From positions 9,434,183 to 9,498,182 of the forward strand of contig OZ038468.1 of NCBI GenBank assembly GCA_964036295.1: a stretch of 64,000 nucleotides of DNA, in the 5' to 3' direction. The position numbers and the translations under genes are program-made. The notes under the pieces are model-generated. The model had not been told where the DNA came from. It worked only from the letters and a program-made list of their open reading frames with translations, and did no database searches. The DNA is from Plumapathes pennacea (Eukaryota > Cnidaria > Anthozoa > Antipatharia > Myriopathidae). This document shows, piece by piece, positions 21,579 to 31,327 of this stretch; positions within the stretch are counted from its first letter, which is position 1; each line of letters starts with the position of its first letter.

Positions 21579-24268
21579 TGGCACAGCATGCTGATGTGTT
21601 TCAAGGCCTTCGTTGCCTTCACGGGGACTACCACATAGAAGTTGACCCCTCTGTTCAACCAGTCGTACATCCACCCCGCAGAGTACCGTTCGCTCTCAAG
21701 CACAAGCTGAGAGCCGAACTGGAGAGGATGGAAAAACTCAACGTCATCACCAAGGTCACGGAAGCAACCGCATGGGTTAACTCAGTAGTGGTGACAGAAA
21801 AGAAAAACGGAAAATTGAGAGTTTGTTTGGATCCACGAGACTTGAACAAAGCCATCAAGCGAGAACACTATCCAATGAAAACAATCGAGGAAGTTGCAGC
21901 TGAGATAAGCGGAGCAACGGTGTTCAGCACTCTGGACGCATCATCTGGATTCTGGCATGTCAAATTGGACGAGCAGAGCTCCAAGATGACCACATTCAGC
22001 ACACCATTCGGACGGTACCGGTATCTCAGATTGCCGTTCGGAATAAACTCGGCGCCGGAAGTCTTTCAGCGACGAATGACACAAACGTTTGAAGACATCG
22101 AGGGAGCCGATGCCATCGTGGATGATGTTCTCATCTGGGGAAAAGACGTGCCGGAACACAACAAACGGCTAGAGCAAGTCCTGCAGAGAGCCAGAGATAT
22201 AAACCTGAAGCTGAACGCGGAGAAGTCCATCATAGAGACAGACAAAGTGACATACATCGGACACATTTTAACCAGCCAAGGAGTACTACCAGATCCGACT
22301 AAAGTCGAAGCTATCACAGAGATGGAGTCACCTAAAGATAAGAAAGAATTACAGCGATTCATGGGAATGGTAAACTACTTGGGAAAGTTCATTCTGAACC
22401 TGTCAGATGCCACCCAGTCTCTCCGAGAACTTCTACACAAAGAAGTAGTGTGGCACTGGAACACAAACCACGAGAAAGCCTTTAAAGAAGTAAAGGAAAG
22501 GCTGACTGAAGAACGCATACTGAAGTACTTTGACGTGAACAAACCAGTGACGATCTCGGGAGACGCCTCATCATATGGAGTTGGAGCATGTTTGCTGCAA
22601 GACCGATGCCCAGTTTCATACGCATCACGGTCATTGAGCAAGTCAGAACAGAACTATGCACAAATTGAGAAGGAACTTCTCGCGATAGTTTTTGCATGTT
22701 CAAAGTACCATCAGTACATCTACGCGAAACCAGTGATGGTCGAAACAGACCACAAACCGCTGGAGTACATCTTCCGGAAGCCGCTAACGGCAGCACCCCC
22801 TAGACTACAGCGCATGCTGCTGACCCTGCAAAAGTATGACCTGGATGTCATTTACAAACCTGGGAAAAGCCTATTCATAGCTGACACTCTGAGCAGGGCC
22901 CCAAGAAAGCAGGGGCAACATGAGCAGGCAACAAGTGACGAGTTGCATCAAGTACACACACTACAACACCTGCCAATGACACCAGAGAAGTTGGAACGGT
23001 TCCGAGCAGAGACATTGGCAGACCCGGTGCTCCAGAAGCTACAACGCACAGTACACAATGGATGGCCAAATGAGAAGTCATCCGTAGATCCAGCCATCCG
23101 GGAATACTGGTCAGCCAGAGACGAGATCAATGAACAAGACCGAATTCTCCTGCGAGGGGAAAGGCTAATTGTACCCTCCTCCTTAAGGAAGGAAATGCTG
23201 CAAAGGATACACGAGAGCCATTTCGGTATCGAGAGATGCAAGCGCAGGGCGCGTGATGTGCTCTACTGGCCAGGCATGAACAACCAAATAACCCAGCTGA
23301 TATCAAGATGCGACATCTGTCAGCGCTTCAGGAAAGCCCAGCAGAAAGAGCCCATGAGAGGACACGAAATACCTGGAGGACCATGGCAAAAAATAGGCCT
23401 AGACCTATTCGAAGACGAGGGCGAGAGCTACCTGGCAATCTCGGACTACTATTCGAAATTCTTTGAGATCACAAAGCTGACAACCACGACCAGTGCATCA
23501 ACGATTAAGCACATCAAGCCGCATTTTGCAAGACATGGAATTCCAGAAGAGGTCATAAGCGACAATGGCCCACAATTCAGTAGTGCCGAGTTCGCAAATT
23601 TTGCTACACAATACGAATTCAAGCACACCACCTCTTCGCCCACGTACCCACAGTCAAACGGTCTGGCAGAGAGAACCGTAGAAACCGCCAAGAACATCCT
23701 CAGGAAAGCCAGGGAGGATAAGAAAGACCCCAACATAGCATTGTTGGACTTTCGAAATACACCAATAGATGGGGTTGGACTATCTCCAGCACAACTGCTG
23801 ATGGGACTTCGGATGAGGACACGGTTGCCTACAAGCCCAAAGCTGTTGAAGCCTATGTACAATGCAGACACGATCAGGACACGCCTGACAGAGAAACAAC
23901 AGAAGCAAAAGAGCTACTACGACAAGACAGCCAAAACCCTGCCGACCCTGCAACCAGGAGAACACGTGCACCTACGGAATGAAGATAAAGGAATCTGGGT
24001 ACCAGCTACAGTGAAACAGGTTGCCAATGAGCCACGATCCTATGTAGTGGAGTCGAATGGACGAGACTACAGAAGGAACAGGAGACACATCCTAAAGGAA
24101 CCAGCCCAAGCAGAGGACCAAAACACAGCCGGTACAACACCAGACTCCCCAGTAATCACACCTGCCGCAGAGACAACGAAATCCCCAAGTCCACAAGGCG
24201 GAGTTACAGTCACTACCAGATCTGGTCGAGTTGTAAAGCCACCAGTCAGATACATTAACTCTTCATAG
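21578..24268 (+). CDS. Ty3 pol: reverse transcriptase, RNase H, integrase
   Basis: An uninterrupted 896-codon frame. RT is at residues about 20-230, with LRVCLDPRDLNKAI, LDASSGFWHVKL and the catalytic box DAIVDDVLIWG. RNase H is at about 320-440, with ISGDASSYGVGACL, the Glu in QIEKELLAIVFAC, and VETDHKPLEYI. Integrase has a zinc-binding segment (HESHFGIERCKRR...RCDICQ), a core with the catalytic Asp in GLDLFEDEG, the second Asp in VISDNGPQFSS and the Glu in QSNGLAERTVETAKN. A C-terminal domain follows (GEHVHLRNEDKGIWVPATV). No protease motif (DSG/DTG) precedes RT. The start MAQHADVFQG corresponds to the usual linker before RT. Open frame and near-identical LTRs mean recent insertion, but without protease it would need help in trans. 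Confidence 0.93.
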   Translation: MAQHADVFQGLRCLHGDYHIEVDPSVQPVVHPPRRVPFALKHKLRAELERMEKLNVITKVTEATAWVNSVVVTEKKNGKLRVCLDPRDLNKAIKREHYPMKTIEEVAAEISGATVFSTLDASSGFWHVKLDEQSSKMTTFSTPFGRYRYLRLPFGINSAPEVFQRRMTQTFEDIEGADAIVDDVLIWGKDVPEHNKRLEQVLQRARDINLKLNAEKSIIETDKVTYIGHILTSQGVLPDPTKVEAITEMESPKDKKELQRFMGMVNYLGKFILNLSDATQSLRELLHKEVVWHWNTNHEKAFKEVKERLTEERILKYFDVNKPVTISGDASSYGVGACLLQDRCPVSYASRSLSKSEQNYAQIEKELLAIVFACSKYHQYIYAKPVMVETDHKPLEYIFRKPLTAAPPRLQRMLLTLQKYDLDVIYKPGKSLFIADTLSRAPRKQGQHEQATSDELHQVHTLQHLPMTPEKLERFRAETLADPVLQKLQRTVHNGWPNEKSSVDPAIREYWSARDEINEQDRILLRGERLIVPSSLRKEMLQRIHESHFGIERCKRRARDVLYWPGMNNQITQLISRCDICQRFRKAQQKEPMRGHEIPGGPWQKIGLDLFEDEGESYLAISDYYSKFFEITKLTTTTSASTIKHIKPHFARHGIPEEVISDNGPQFSSAEFANFATQYEFKHTTSSPTYPQSNGLAERTVETAKNILRKAREDKKDPNIALLDFRNTPIDGVGLSPAQLLMGLRMRTRLPTSPKLLKPMYNADTIRTRLTEKQQKQKSYYDKTAKTLPTLQPGEHVHLRNEDKGIWVPATVKQVANEPRSYVVESNGRDYRRNRRHILKEPAQAEDQNTAGTTPDSPVITPAAETTKSPSPQGGVTVTTRSGRVVKPPVRYINSS

Positions 24269-24361
24269 GTTGAACCATGAACATGAAATTGAACTGGGAC
24301 TGATTTTCTAGTGCTTTGTTAAATTTATGATTGTTACGTAACATTAGCTTGTCTCCAATTT

Positions 24362-24372
24362 GAAAGGGGAGA
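24362..24372 (+). other. Polypurine tract
   Basis: GAAAGGGGAGA directly before the 3' LTR, the expected primer for plus-strand DNA synthesis. Confidence 0.8.
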
Positions 24373-24492
24373 TGTCATGATATTAGGTTAATAAGTTAAT
24401 CAATGTTACTAACTAACCACAGATCTATATACGTGTATGATCTTTACCCAATAAACCAGTTGCGTTACTCACGCTTGAGAGTGAACATAACA
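24373..24492 (+). repeat. 3' LTR
   Basis: 120 bp, one difference from the 5' LTR, followed by the ACCTC target duplication. Confidence 0.93.
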
Positions 24493-24497
24493 ACCTC

Positions 24498-26203
24498 CAT
24501 ATTTCGAAAAGGCTAAAAAAGATATATTTGCAATGATCAGACAGCTGGGACCAGCTTCTCTGTTTTGTAGTTTCTCTTCAGCAGAAACTCAGTGGCCTCA
24601 TCTCCTGAGAATACTTAGAAAGCTTGTCGATAATAGAGAATACACTGACACTGAGCTAGAGAATCTTAACTGGCAAGAGAAGTGTAGGCTGATTCAAAGT
24701 GATCCAGTGACATGTGCAAGGCATTTTGACCATCAAGTAACCCAGTTCCTATGAAATTTTCTCATGAGCAGTGTTGCCCCTGCAAAATTGCAGACTGGTT
24801 TTACAGAGTTGAGTATCAGCAAAGAGGCTCACCTCATATCCATCTGCTGATATGGCTTGAACATGCACCAGTATTTGGTGTTGCTAATGATGATAAAGTC
24901 ATAGCATTTATTGACAAAATAATTAGTTGTGAAAGACCAAGTAATAATCCTGAACTACTTGAACTCGTAAACAGGCAAATCCACAAACATTCACACACAT
25001 GTTGAAAAAAGTCCAAGGCAGAATGTCATTTCAATTACCCACAGCCACCCATGAATTCCACAAAAATTCTTTATCCTCTGGACAGTGATATTCAAGCAAG
25101 TGAATTACAACAACACAAAAATACTTAGAAATCTATAAAGAAACAATTAAATTACATGAAAGGTGAAAATATATTATTCAATCAGCTGCTTGTAAATTTG
25201 AAAGTAACTGAAGAAAACTATCTGCTTGCTGTGAGATCACATCTTAATACACCAACTATATTTTTGAAGAGACAACCAAATGAGCTGAGAATCAATAAGT
25301 ATAATTCTGCTTGTCTTGGTGCATGGAGAGCTAACATGGACATCCAGTTCATCTTGGATGTGTATGCATGTGCTATGTACATCATACATCTCAAAAGCAC
25401 AGAAGGGAATGAGTGAACTTTTGCAAACTGCCTGTGCTAAAGCAAGGAAGGGAAATTCTAACATAAAACAGCAAGTGATAATTGGTAATAAATTTTTGAA
25501 CAATGTAGAAATCAGTGCACAAGAAGCTGTCTACATTGCACTACAACTACCCATGAGAAAATCATCCCGTCAAGCCATTTTCATCAATACGTCACTACCT
25601 GAACAGAGAGTTGAACTTCTGAAGCCCATGAATGACACCCAAGAGATGGAAGATGATAGTAAAGACATCTACTATGGTGGTCTGTTGAAGAGATACACAA
25701 AGCGTCCTTTAAGCCTTGAGCATGTGACACTTGCAGACTGGGCTGCATGGTACGACTCTTCTGGAAAACCATATGTTAAGAAGTGCTATCAAGTTGATAC
25801 TGATAATCTGCTACTTGAGACAGTTATTGGAGCAGAAAACGATGATTATGATGAACTAAGCTGTAAACCTCAAAAGAACAAGAAACGATCAAAAGCTAGG
25901 ATTATTAGAGGTGTTTGTTTTAACAAACAAATAGATTTAGAGAAGCATTACTGTGAACTAATCATGCTCTTTACATCATGGAGAAATGAAGAAACTGACT
26001 TGATTGGTAATTGTTCTTCATATCAATAACATTTTGTATGTGTTAAAAACATAATAGATGAACAAATGAAACAATATGCAATTTGCAGCGAAGACCTGAA
26101 TAATATACAAGAACACTCAAACAATATTGAAGAGTCTGATGATACTTATGACCTGATAGCACCTGTTACACAACACATGGACTACAGAGATCTTGCTGTA
26201 GGC
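24498..26203 (+). pseudogene. Helentron Rep (HUH endonuclease) region, broken
   Basis: Begins YFEKAKKDIFAMIRQLGPASL and continues with SSAETQWPHLLRILRKLVD and CRLIQSDPVTCARHFDHQV. A frameshift near 24750 leads into WFYRVEYQQRGSPHIHLLIW (24790-24850), where HIH is the HUH metal-binding motif of rolling-circle initiators. Then follow IDKIISCERP and KHSHTC, an in-frame stop, a segment with PTIFLKRQPNELRINKYN, and after a frameshift near 25400 the block SELLQTACAKARKGNSNIKQQ ... GNKFLNNVEISAQEAVYIALQ (25410-25560). LSLEHVTLADWAAWY is at about 25700. Rep nicks and transfers one strand in rolling-circle transposition. It ends at the Penelope-like insertion at 26204. Multiple lesions make it inactive. 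Confidence 0.85.
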
Positions 26204-26215
26204 ACACAGGACTTG

Positions 26216-26838
26216 AGAAAGACAGAATCCCACTGACCATCACTTATCATCCCAACAATCTTTGGGTCAAAAACATAATTCTCAAAAATTTCAAATTACT
26301 TCAATCCGATCCTGATACCACCACAATTTTCAAAAAACCACCACTCGTCTCATTCAAACAAGACAAGAGCTTGCGCAATTCCCTAGTCAAAGGCTCTTTA
26401 ACCACAGTACTTGAACCTGGCACATTCAAATGCTCGCGCAAGCGATGTAACACATGTCCATTCATTACCAACACCATTTCAATTTCCAGCCCTAAGAACT
26501 CCACCCAAATCACCGATCATTTCGACTGCACTTCCCGCAATGTCATCTACTGCATACGGTGCACCAGCTGCAACCAGCTTTACATCGGCGAAACAGGACG
26601 GAGGTTGGGAGACCGTTTCCACAAACATCTTTTGGATGTGAAAAACAACAGCCAGGACGCTTCCAAACCTGTAGCTCGGCATTTTAATCAACCTGGTCAC
26701 TCCCACAACATGACCATTTTCGGCTTATCTCTTCACCAAGGCAACACCAAATCCCGTAAGTGCACAGAACAGCATCTGATTTTCAAAATTGGTACCTTAT
26801 CTCCCACAGGAATCAACGAGCGGTTCTCTTTCTCGTAG
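26216..26838 (+). CDS. Penelope-like GIY-YIG endonuclease domain (truncated ORF)
   Basis: Open frame entering from the insertion border with no start of its own: DRIPLTITYHPNNLWVKN, then EPGTFKCSRKRCNTCPFI (a CX2-5C zinc-finger-like linker), then CIRCTSCNQLYIGETGRRLG with the YIG part of the GIY-YIG motif and the catalytic Arg in GRRLGDRFHKHL, ending ARHFNQPGHSHNM and the conserved C-terminal INERFSFS. The endonuclease nicks target DNA for insertion. The frame is open to its stop, so this is a fairly recent insertion. A first in-frame Met is at 26371. Confidence 0.85.
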
Positions 26839-26976
26839 CTCCTTAACCCTTGACCATGTTTTTCTGATTGGCTGCCTTTCTCGGCAGCCAATCAAAAATT
26901 ATTAAGTTTCCTCTGAGGTAAGTTTCTTTCTTAATCCCCTTTTAAACCCTGTTTACCCATAATCCTCTCATTCACT

Positions 26977-27006
26977 CTGACGAAGGGCTAGAGCTCGAAA
27001 CATCAG
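26977..27006 (+). other. Hammerhead-like hairpin at the Penelope-like 3' end
   Basis: CTGACGA, one extra A, a 4-bp stem (GGGC/GCTC with TAGA loop), then GAAAC and ATCAG. CTGANGA...GAAA is the core of hammerhead ribozymes, which are known in Penelope-like elements. The NUH cleavage strand and stem III are not assigned, and the extra A is non-canonical. CTGA also pairs with the closing TCAG. Confidence 0.45.
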
Positions 27007-27065
27007 CTATTGTCTCTTTTACGGCATTCCATTACCTTCATCAACACCTAGTTGATACACAGGAC

Positions 27066-27544
27066 TTGCAAGACCAATTACAAGACCATGATTACAGACA
27101 AATGGTCCAAATGTTGAACAAGGAGCAAAAGGATTTCTTTTATCATATCTGGCATCTCATTAAAACGTCTGATGAACCATTCCATTGCTTTTTAAGTGGA
27201 GGAGCAGGTGTGGGAAAGTCGCATCTAACTAATGCACTATATCAGGCTGCATTGAAGTATTACAACACTAGAGCTGGCGATGACTTCCATCAAGTCAAAG
27301 TTTTACTGCTTGCCCCTACTGGAAAGGCTGCTTATAATATCCAGGGTAATACAATACACAGCTCTTTGGCAATAACAGCATGCCAGTCTCTGAAGAATTA
27401 CAAACCTCTCGATTCAAGCAGACTAAATACTCTGAGAAATCAACTTGGAGGTATAAAACTAATATTTCTAGATGAAATATCGATGGTTGGCAATACCATG
27501 TTTAATGTACAGATTAACAATAGACTGAAGGATATCAAAGGCAG
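27066..27544 (+). pseudogene. Helentron helicase, N-terminal part
   Basis: The frame continues the Helentron after the Penelope-like fragment: MLNKEQKDFFYHIWHLIKTS, then the Walker A motif FLSGGAGVGKSH, VLLLAPTGKAAYNIQGNTIH (motif Ia) and Walker B IFLDEISMVGN. It belongs to the Pif1/RecD-like SF1 helicases that unwind DNA during Helitron transposition. It is cut at KDIKGS by the LINE at 27545; the remaining motifs resume at 31320. The reading frame runs on by chance into the LINE protein. Confidence 0.9.
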
Positions 27545-27557
27545 TCGTCATGTCACC

Positions 27558-28679
27558 ATGGCGCGAAGACGCGTTCTTATGAGCTCCGTAACCTTGCTGG
27601 TTTTTTCAACATTTCTCGAGGTTAGTGCGCAACCTTTGCATGCTAGAGTATTGCCCAACAAGTGGTGCTATCCACTAACAAGCTTTGGAGGATCGAAGGC
27701 TGATCTTCCTGGTGCAAAAACACAAACATCATCGGGAATGCTTGATCACAGTGTCCGCCATATTGGAGCGAGGACGCTGCGATTACGTCGGGCACGGTTT
27801 GCGAAATCAAACATCACCTATTACGCTAATGCCGATGCCAGTTTCAACTATGAATATCTGTGTCTGTGTGGTGACATTCTATCCAACCCGGGACCTACTA
27901 CCAAGAAAACCTGTCCTGTGCGTAATAAAACAGTCGCTAAGTCACATCGAGCCATTAGCTGTGATAGCTGTTACCTCTGGTGTCATATCAAGTGCGGAGG
28001 AGTTAGCCCGAAGGAGTACAAACTGTTTCAAGCAACTGAAGACTTTTCCTGGACCTGCCCAACTTGTGTAGCCATATTACAGGAACTTCCATTTGCAAAC
28101 GTCAACAATATTGATTCCAGTCTTGACTCAAGTTCCTCCACGGAACACGAAACCTGCATCTTGCCGGGCTATCAGGAACTCGCACAAAAGTGTGCGAAAC
28201 ACTTCAAAATGGGTCATATAAACGCAAACAGCATTGCAGGATTTAAGCATGCAGAGATACGGCAATGGCTGGAGGCAAGTTATTTTGACCTGTTCGTAAT
28301 TACAGAGACCAAGCTTGATAATAGTTTTCCAAACTCACAATTTGAAATCAACGGATTTCGACTGCTTCGGAGGGACAGAAATATACATGGAAGCGGAGTA
28401 CTAATGTATCTTCGCAGTGATATTCCATACATCCAAGTAAAGAGGCTCGAACAGACATCTGGCATTGAGTGTCTAGCGGTTAGAGTAAAATTAGCGAAGT
28501 CCTGGACAACATTCATTGGTCTCTACAGACCTCCAGCCCTTGCAAAATTCATGTGGAGAAAGGAGCTATCTGACGTTCTCGAAACTGCAAATGGGAAATC
28601 TGAGAGTATCTTTCTGCTGGGGGACTTTAACTGTGACCTGCTAAAACCGGACAAGCCGCCCAAAGAGGGATCTTGTTGA
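27558..28679 (+). pseudogene. LINE protein part 1: signal-like N-terminus, 2A-like motif, PHD finger, endonuclease
   Basis: Starts at the ATG 13 bases inside the element. Residues about 5-25 (VLMSSVTLLVFSTFLEVSAQ) form a hydrophobic, signal-peptide-like stretch. YLCLCGDILSNPGP (near 27860-27896) ends in the NPGP of 2A peptides. A PHD-like zinc finger follows (CDSCYLWCHIKCGGVSPKEY ... WTCPTC). The AP endonuclease starts KMGHINANSIAGF, with FVITETKLDNSF (catalytic Glu), LYRPP and FLLGDFNCDLL (GDFN motif). A frameshift near 28665 ends the frame before the SDH motif. The helicase frame of the Helentron reads into this ORF without a stop. Confidence 0.85.
27870..27896 (+). other. 2A-like motif in the LINE
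   Basis: Encodes GDILSNPGP. NPGP and the preceding D-I fit the 2A ribosome-skipping consensus D(V/I)ExNPGP, with Leu in place of Glu. Such motifs are known near the N-terminus of CR1-like LINEs of invertebrates. Confidence 0.6.
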
Positions 28680-28683
28680 CATT

Positions 28684-29679
28684 ATGGAAGCGTATGGCTT
28701 TCATAACGTGATAAATTATGCGACACGCATCACTAGGTCAAGTGAAACAATGATCAATCTCATACTGACGAACAGCAGATCGAAAATTCTAAAGGCTGGT
28801 GTAGTGGATCCCCACATCAGTGATCACTCGCTGGTTTTTGCCGTTTTAAGAGCAGCGCCGTTGAGATCCCGATCGCAAAAGATTACGTTCCGAAGTCTAA
28901 AAAACTTTGATGTTGACAACTTTCTCGCTGACTTGAATAGCGTTCCATTTCACGCCGTAATGAATGCTTTTGACGACGTTGATGATAAGCTTTATGCTTT
29001 CCAAACACTTTACACTGATGTTGTGGATGAGCACGCACCATTAAAGCATGTGCGTGTTCGTGGAAACCAAGTGCCGTACATGACCGAGCAATGGAGGAAA
29101 GCAATTAGACATTGTAACCACTTATGGAAAATTTTCACGCGAGAAAGAACTGACGCCAATTATGCTACTTATAAATCCCAGAGGAACGCGTGTACATCCC
29201 TCAGGTGTAAGGCTATAAAAGACTATTTCAGGAAGAGATCGGAGGAATTAAATCAAGATCCACGCCAGTCTTGGAACACTTATCGCCCATTTCTCCACTC
29301 CAAGTGCACTTCGAAGGCCAATGATATTATTCTGAAGGAGGATGAACAAATAATAACTGACAAATTGCAGATCGCTGGCATTTTTAATGAGTACTTCATT
29401 AATATTGCCAAACATATTGACATTCCGCACAGTGATGACTATGGTGGGGATTTCAGCAGTCACCCCAGCATGAGGGCGATCACTGAAAGCGTCAACAAAG
29501 CTGGTGTACTGCGATTTGGTTTGTCTTTGACAAATTCAGCTTGCGTTCAACAACTACTGCAGGATATCAAAGTGAAGAAATCACCAGGTCATGACGACAT
29601 AACCCCCAGGTTATTGAAGGAATCGGCAGCGGTCATTGCTTCTCCACTCTCGAGCATATTCAATTCATCTATTGTCTAA
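28684..29679 (+). pseudogene. LINE protein part 2: endonuclease end and RT N-terminal region
   Basis: 331 codons in a new frame: the endonuclease SDH motif in PHISDHSLVFAVL, then PHAVM...DVVDEHAPLKHV and YFRKRSEELNQDPRQSWNTY, then the RT start KVKKSPGHDDITPRLLKESA. It ends at a TAA where a one-base shift would continue into part 3. Confidence 0.85.
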
Positions 29680-30560
29680 TGCAAATATCCGTCAACATGG
29701 AAAATGGGACAGGTCACTCCCTTACTGAAGAGGAGGGGATGAACAAGCAGTTCTTTAGACCAGTAACTGTTCTCCCAGCACTAAATAACATCTATGAGAG
29801 GCTCCTTTCGTCGCAGATGCTCCATCACTTCCAGGGCCTTCTTTCTGACTACCTTTCAGCGTACAGAAGGTTCTATAGCTGCGACACGACGCTGTTACGC
29901 CTCGTCGAGGACTGGAAGGAATGTTTGGATCGTGGGGAGCTTGTTGCCGTTGTTGCCATGGATCTATCAAAGGCATTTGACAGCCTTCCTCAAGCACTGC
30001 TGATTGCCAAACTGCGAGCGTACGGCTTAGATGAACAGTGCTGTTCATTACTCGAAGATTACTTTCAGGATAGGCAACAGAGGGTCAAAGTTGGCGATGT
30101 ATTTTCAACATGGGAGCACAATCAGAGAGGTGTGCCACAGGGAAGTGTCCTAGGACCCTTACTTTTTAATATATTTCTGAATGACCTTTTCTATTTTATT
30201 ACCAAAGTCAAGCTTAATGCATACGCTGACGATCAGCAACTGCATAGCTTGGATACGGATCACCTTGCCCTGTATAATAGAATGAATAGTGAATTATCGG
30301 TAGCTGCTAATTGGTTTAGGCAAAATGGCCTCATGGCCAATCCTAGCAAATTTCAAACACTCATATTCGGAGAAACAGATTTGGATTTCTCATTTACAGT
30401 AGATGCAGTGAAGATCGAGAAGTGTGATGATATAGATTTATTGGGAATTAATCTTGACTCCAGACTTAGTTTTAAAAGCATACATCACATATCTGTGAAA
30501 AGGTTAACAATCAGATTAGGGTTATCGGACGCTTTAGAAAGCTTCTTTCGGGATCTATAA
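29679..30560 (+). pseudogene. LINE protein part 3: reverse transcriptase core
   Basis: 293 codons with RT motifs VTVLPALNNIYERLLS, AVVAMDLSKAFDSLPQALL (first catalytic Asp), QRGVPQGSVLGPLLFNIFLND and the catalytic box NAYADDQQLHS, followed by NPSKFQTLIFG. It would copy element RNA at the target site. It begins and ends at frameshifts, so the protein is not continuous with its neighbours. Confidence 0.88.
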
Positions 30561-31026
30561 AGGTACGTTTATACAAAGCGTTTTTACAACCTATTTTCAG
30601 TATTGTAGTATTGTATGGCACTTTTGTGGTGCATGTAATTCTGACAAGCTAGAGTTAGTAAATAAGCAGGCGCTTCACTTAGTTCTAGGGGGCACATCAA
30701 GCTCTTATTCAGTACTACTCAGAAAGCTCAATATGGTATCCTTAAAGGACAAGAGAATCCAGAACATGTTAACTATGGTTTACAAAGGCCTATGCAACAT
30801 GGCTCCTGGATATATCACATCACTCTTCCACGAGCGCACTCATAGTACATACAACCTAAGGGGACAAAGGAAACTACAGATACCAGCGGTTAGGACCACA
30901 ACTTTTGGCCTCCACTCTTCCAAGTATCTCGCTGTCTTGGCCTGGAATAGTTTATCAGACGCTGTAAGAACATCGGACACCTTGTCTACCTTCAAGCGTG
31001 GCATTAGGAATTATGTTCTAGCGTGA
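30561..31026 (+). pseudogene. LINE protein part 4: C-terminal region
   Basis: After a frameshift region (30561-30732), a frame from 30733 gives LKDKRIQNMLTMVYKGLCN, YNLRGQRKLQIPAVRTTTFG and LAWNSLSDAVRTSDTLSTFK, the usual C-terminal end of CR1/L2-type proteins, stopping at 31024-31026. Confidence 0.8.
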
Positions 31027-31319
31027 TTCTCGGGTTTGCGTTTTTAGCGCTACTCTCAGTGTAGCGTCAGATTTAGTAAATATCATTTATTTAGTATATA
31101 TCCGTAAATATGTATTTTTTTCTCTATATTTTTATTTTTATTTATTTTAATTTTTATATCTTGCATATATATAAATATTGTAGTTTTAATCTCCTTTCTT
31201 TCGATATAATGTAGTTATTTTTAGGCCGTTCTTAGTTTTGTTGTATGTTCAGAGAAACTAGCACGTCTAGTACTACTCATAAATCTGAATGGAAATAAAG
31301 TTTATGTATGTATGTATGT
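31027..31319 (+). other. LINE 3' UTR and (TATG)n tail
   Basis: AT-rich stretch that ends AATAAAGTTTATGTATGTATG..., a short microsatellite directly before the second target duplication. Confidence 0.8.
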
Positions 31320-31327
31320 AAAGGCAG

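Larger units (their letters stand above)
20849..24492 (+). mobile_element. Young compact Ty3/gypsy LTR retrotransposon
   Basis: Complete element of 3644 bp with 120-bp LTRs (20849-20968 and 24373-24492) that begin TG, end CA and differ at one position (C versus A in TTACT[C/A]ACTAACC). The 5-bp duplication ACCTC flanks it (20844-20848 and 24493-24497). It has a primer site matching tRNA-Leu, a gag frame, a pol frame with RT, RNase H and integrase, and a polypurine tract. It lies in the Helentron pre-Rep region and its removal restores that frame. Gag has no zinc knuckle and no aspartic protease is encoded. The lineage looks like the Mag/SURL-type group, judging from the primer site and RT. 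Confidence 0.93.
26216..27056 (+). mobile_element. 5'-truncated Penelope-like element fragment
   Basis: Flanked by a 12-bp duplication ACACAGGACTTG (26204-26215 and 27057-27068). It carries the 3' coding end with a GIY-YIG endonuclease and a terminal hairpin resembling a hammerhead core. The RT is absent, as expected from 5' truncation. It interrupts the Helentron between the Rep and helicase parts. Confidence 0.85.
27545..31319 (+). mobile_element. LINE (CR1/L2-type non-LTR retrotransposon)
   Basis: 3.8-kb insertion flanked by the duplication AAAGGCAG (27537-27544 and 31320-31327). Order: ORF start with PHD-like finger, AP-type endonuclease, RT, AT-rich 3' UTR and a (TATG)n tail at 31296-31319. 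The apparent full length and long open segments suggest moderate age, but frameshifts near 28660, 29680 and 30560 break the protein. Clade assignment to CR1/L2 rests on PHD finger plus AP endonuclease plus microsatellite tail and is tentative. Confidence 0.88.

Noticed and set aside
27066-28679. A genuine 537-residue host fusion gene
   Set aside because: The junction is exactly the LINE target duplication and the helicase resumes after the LINE, so the open frame is accidental.
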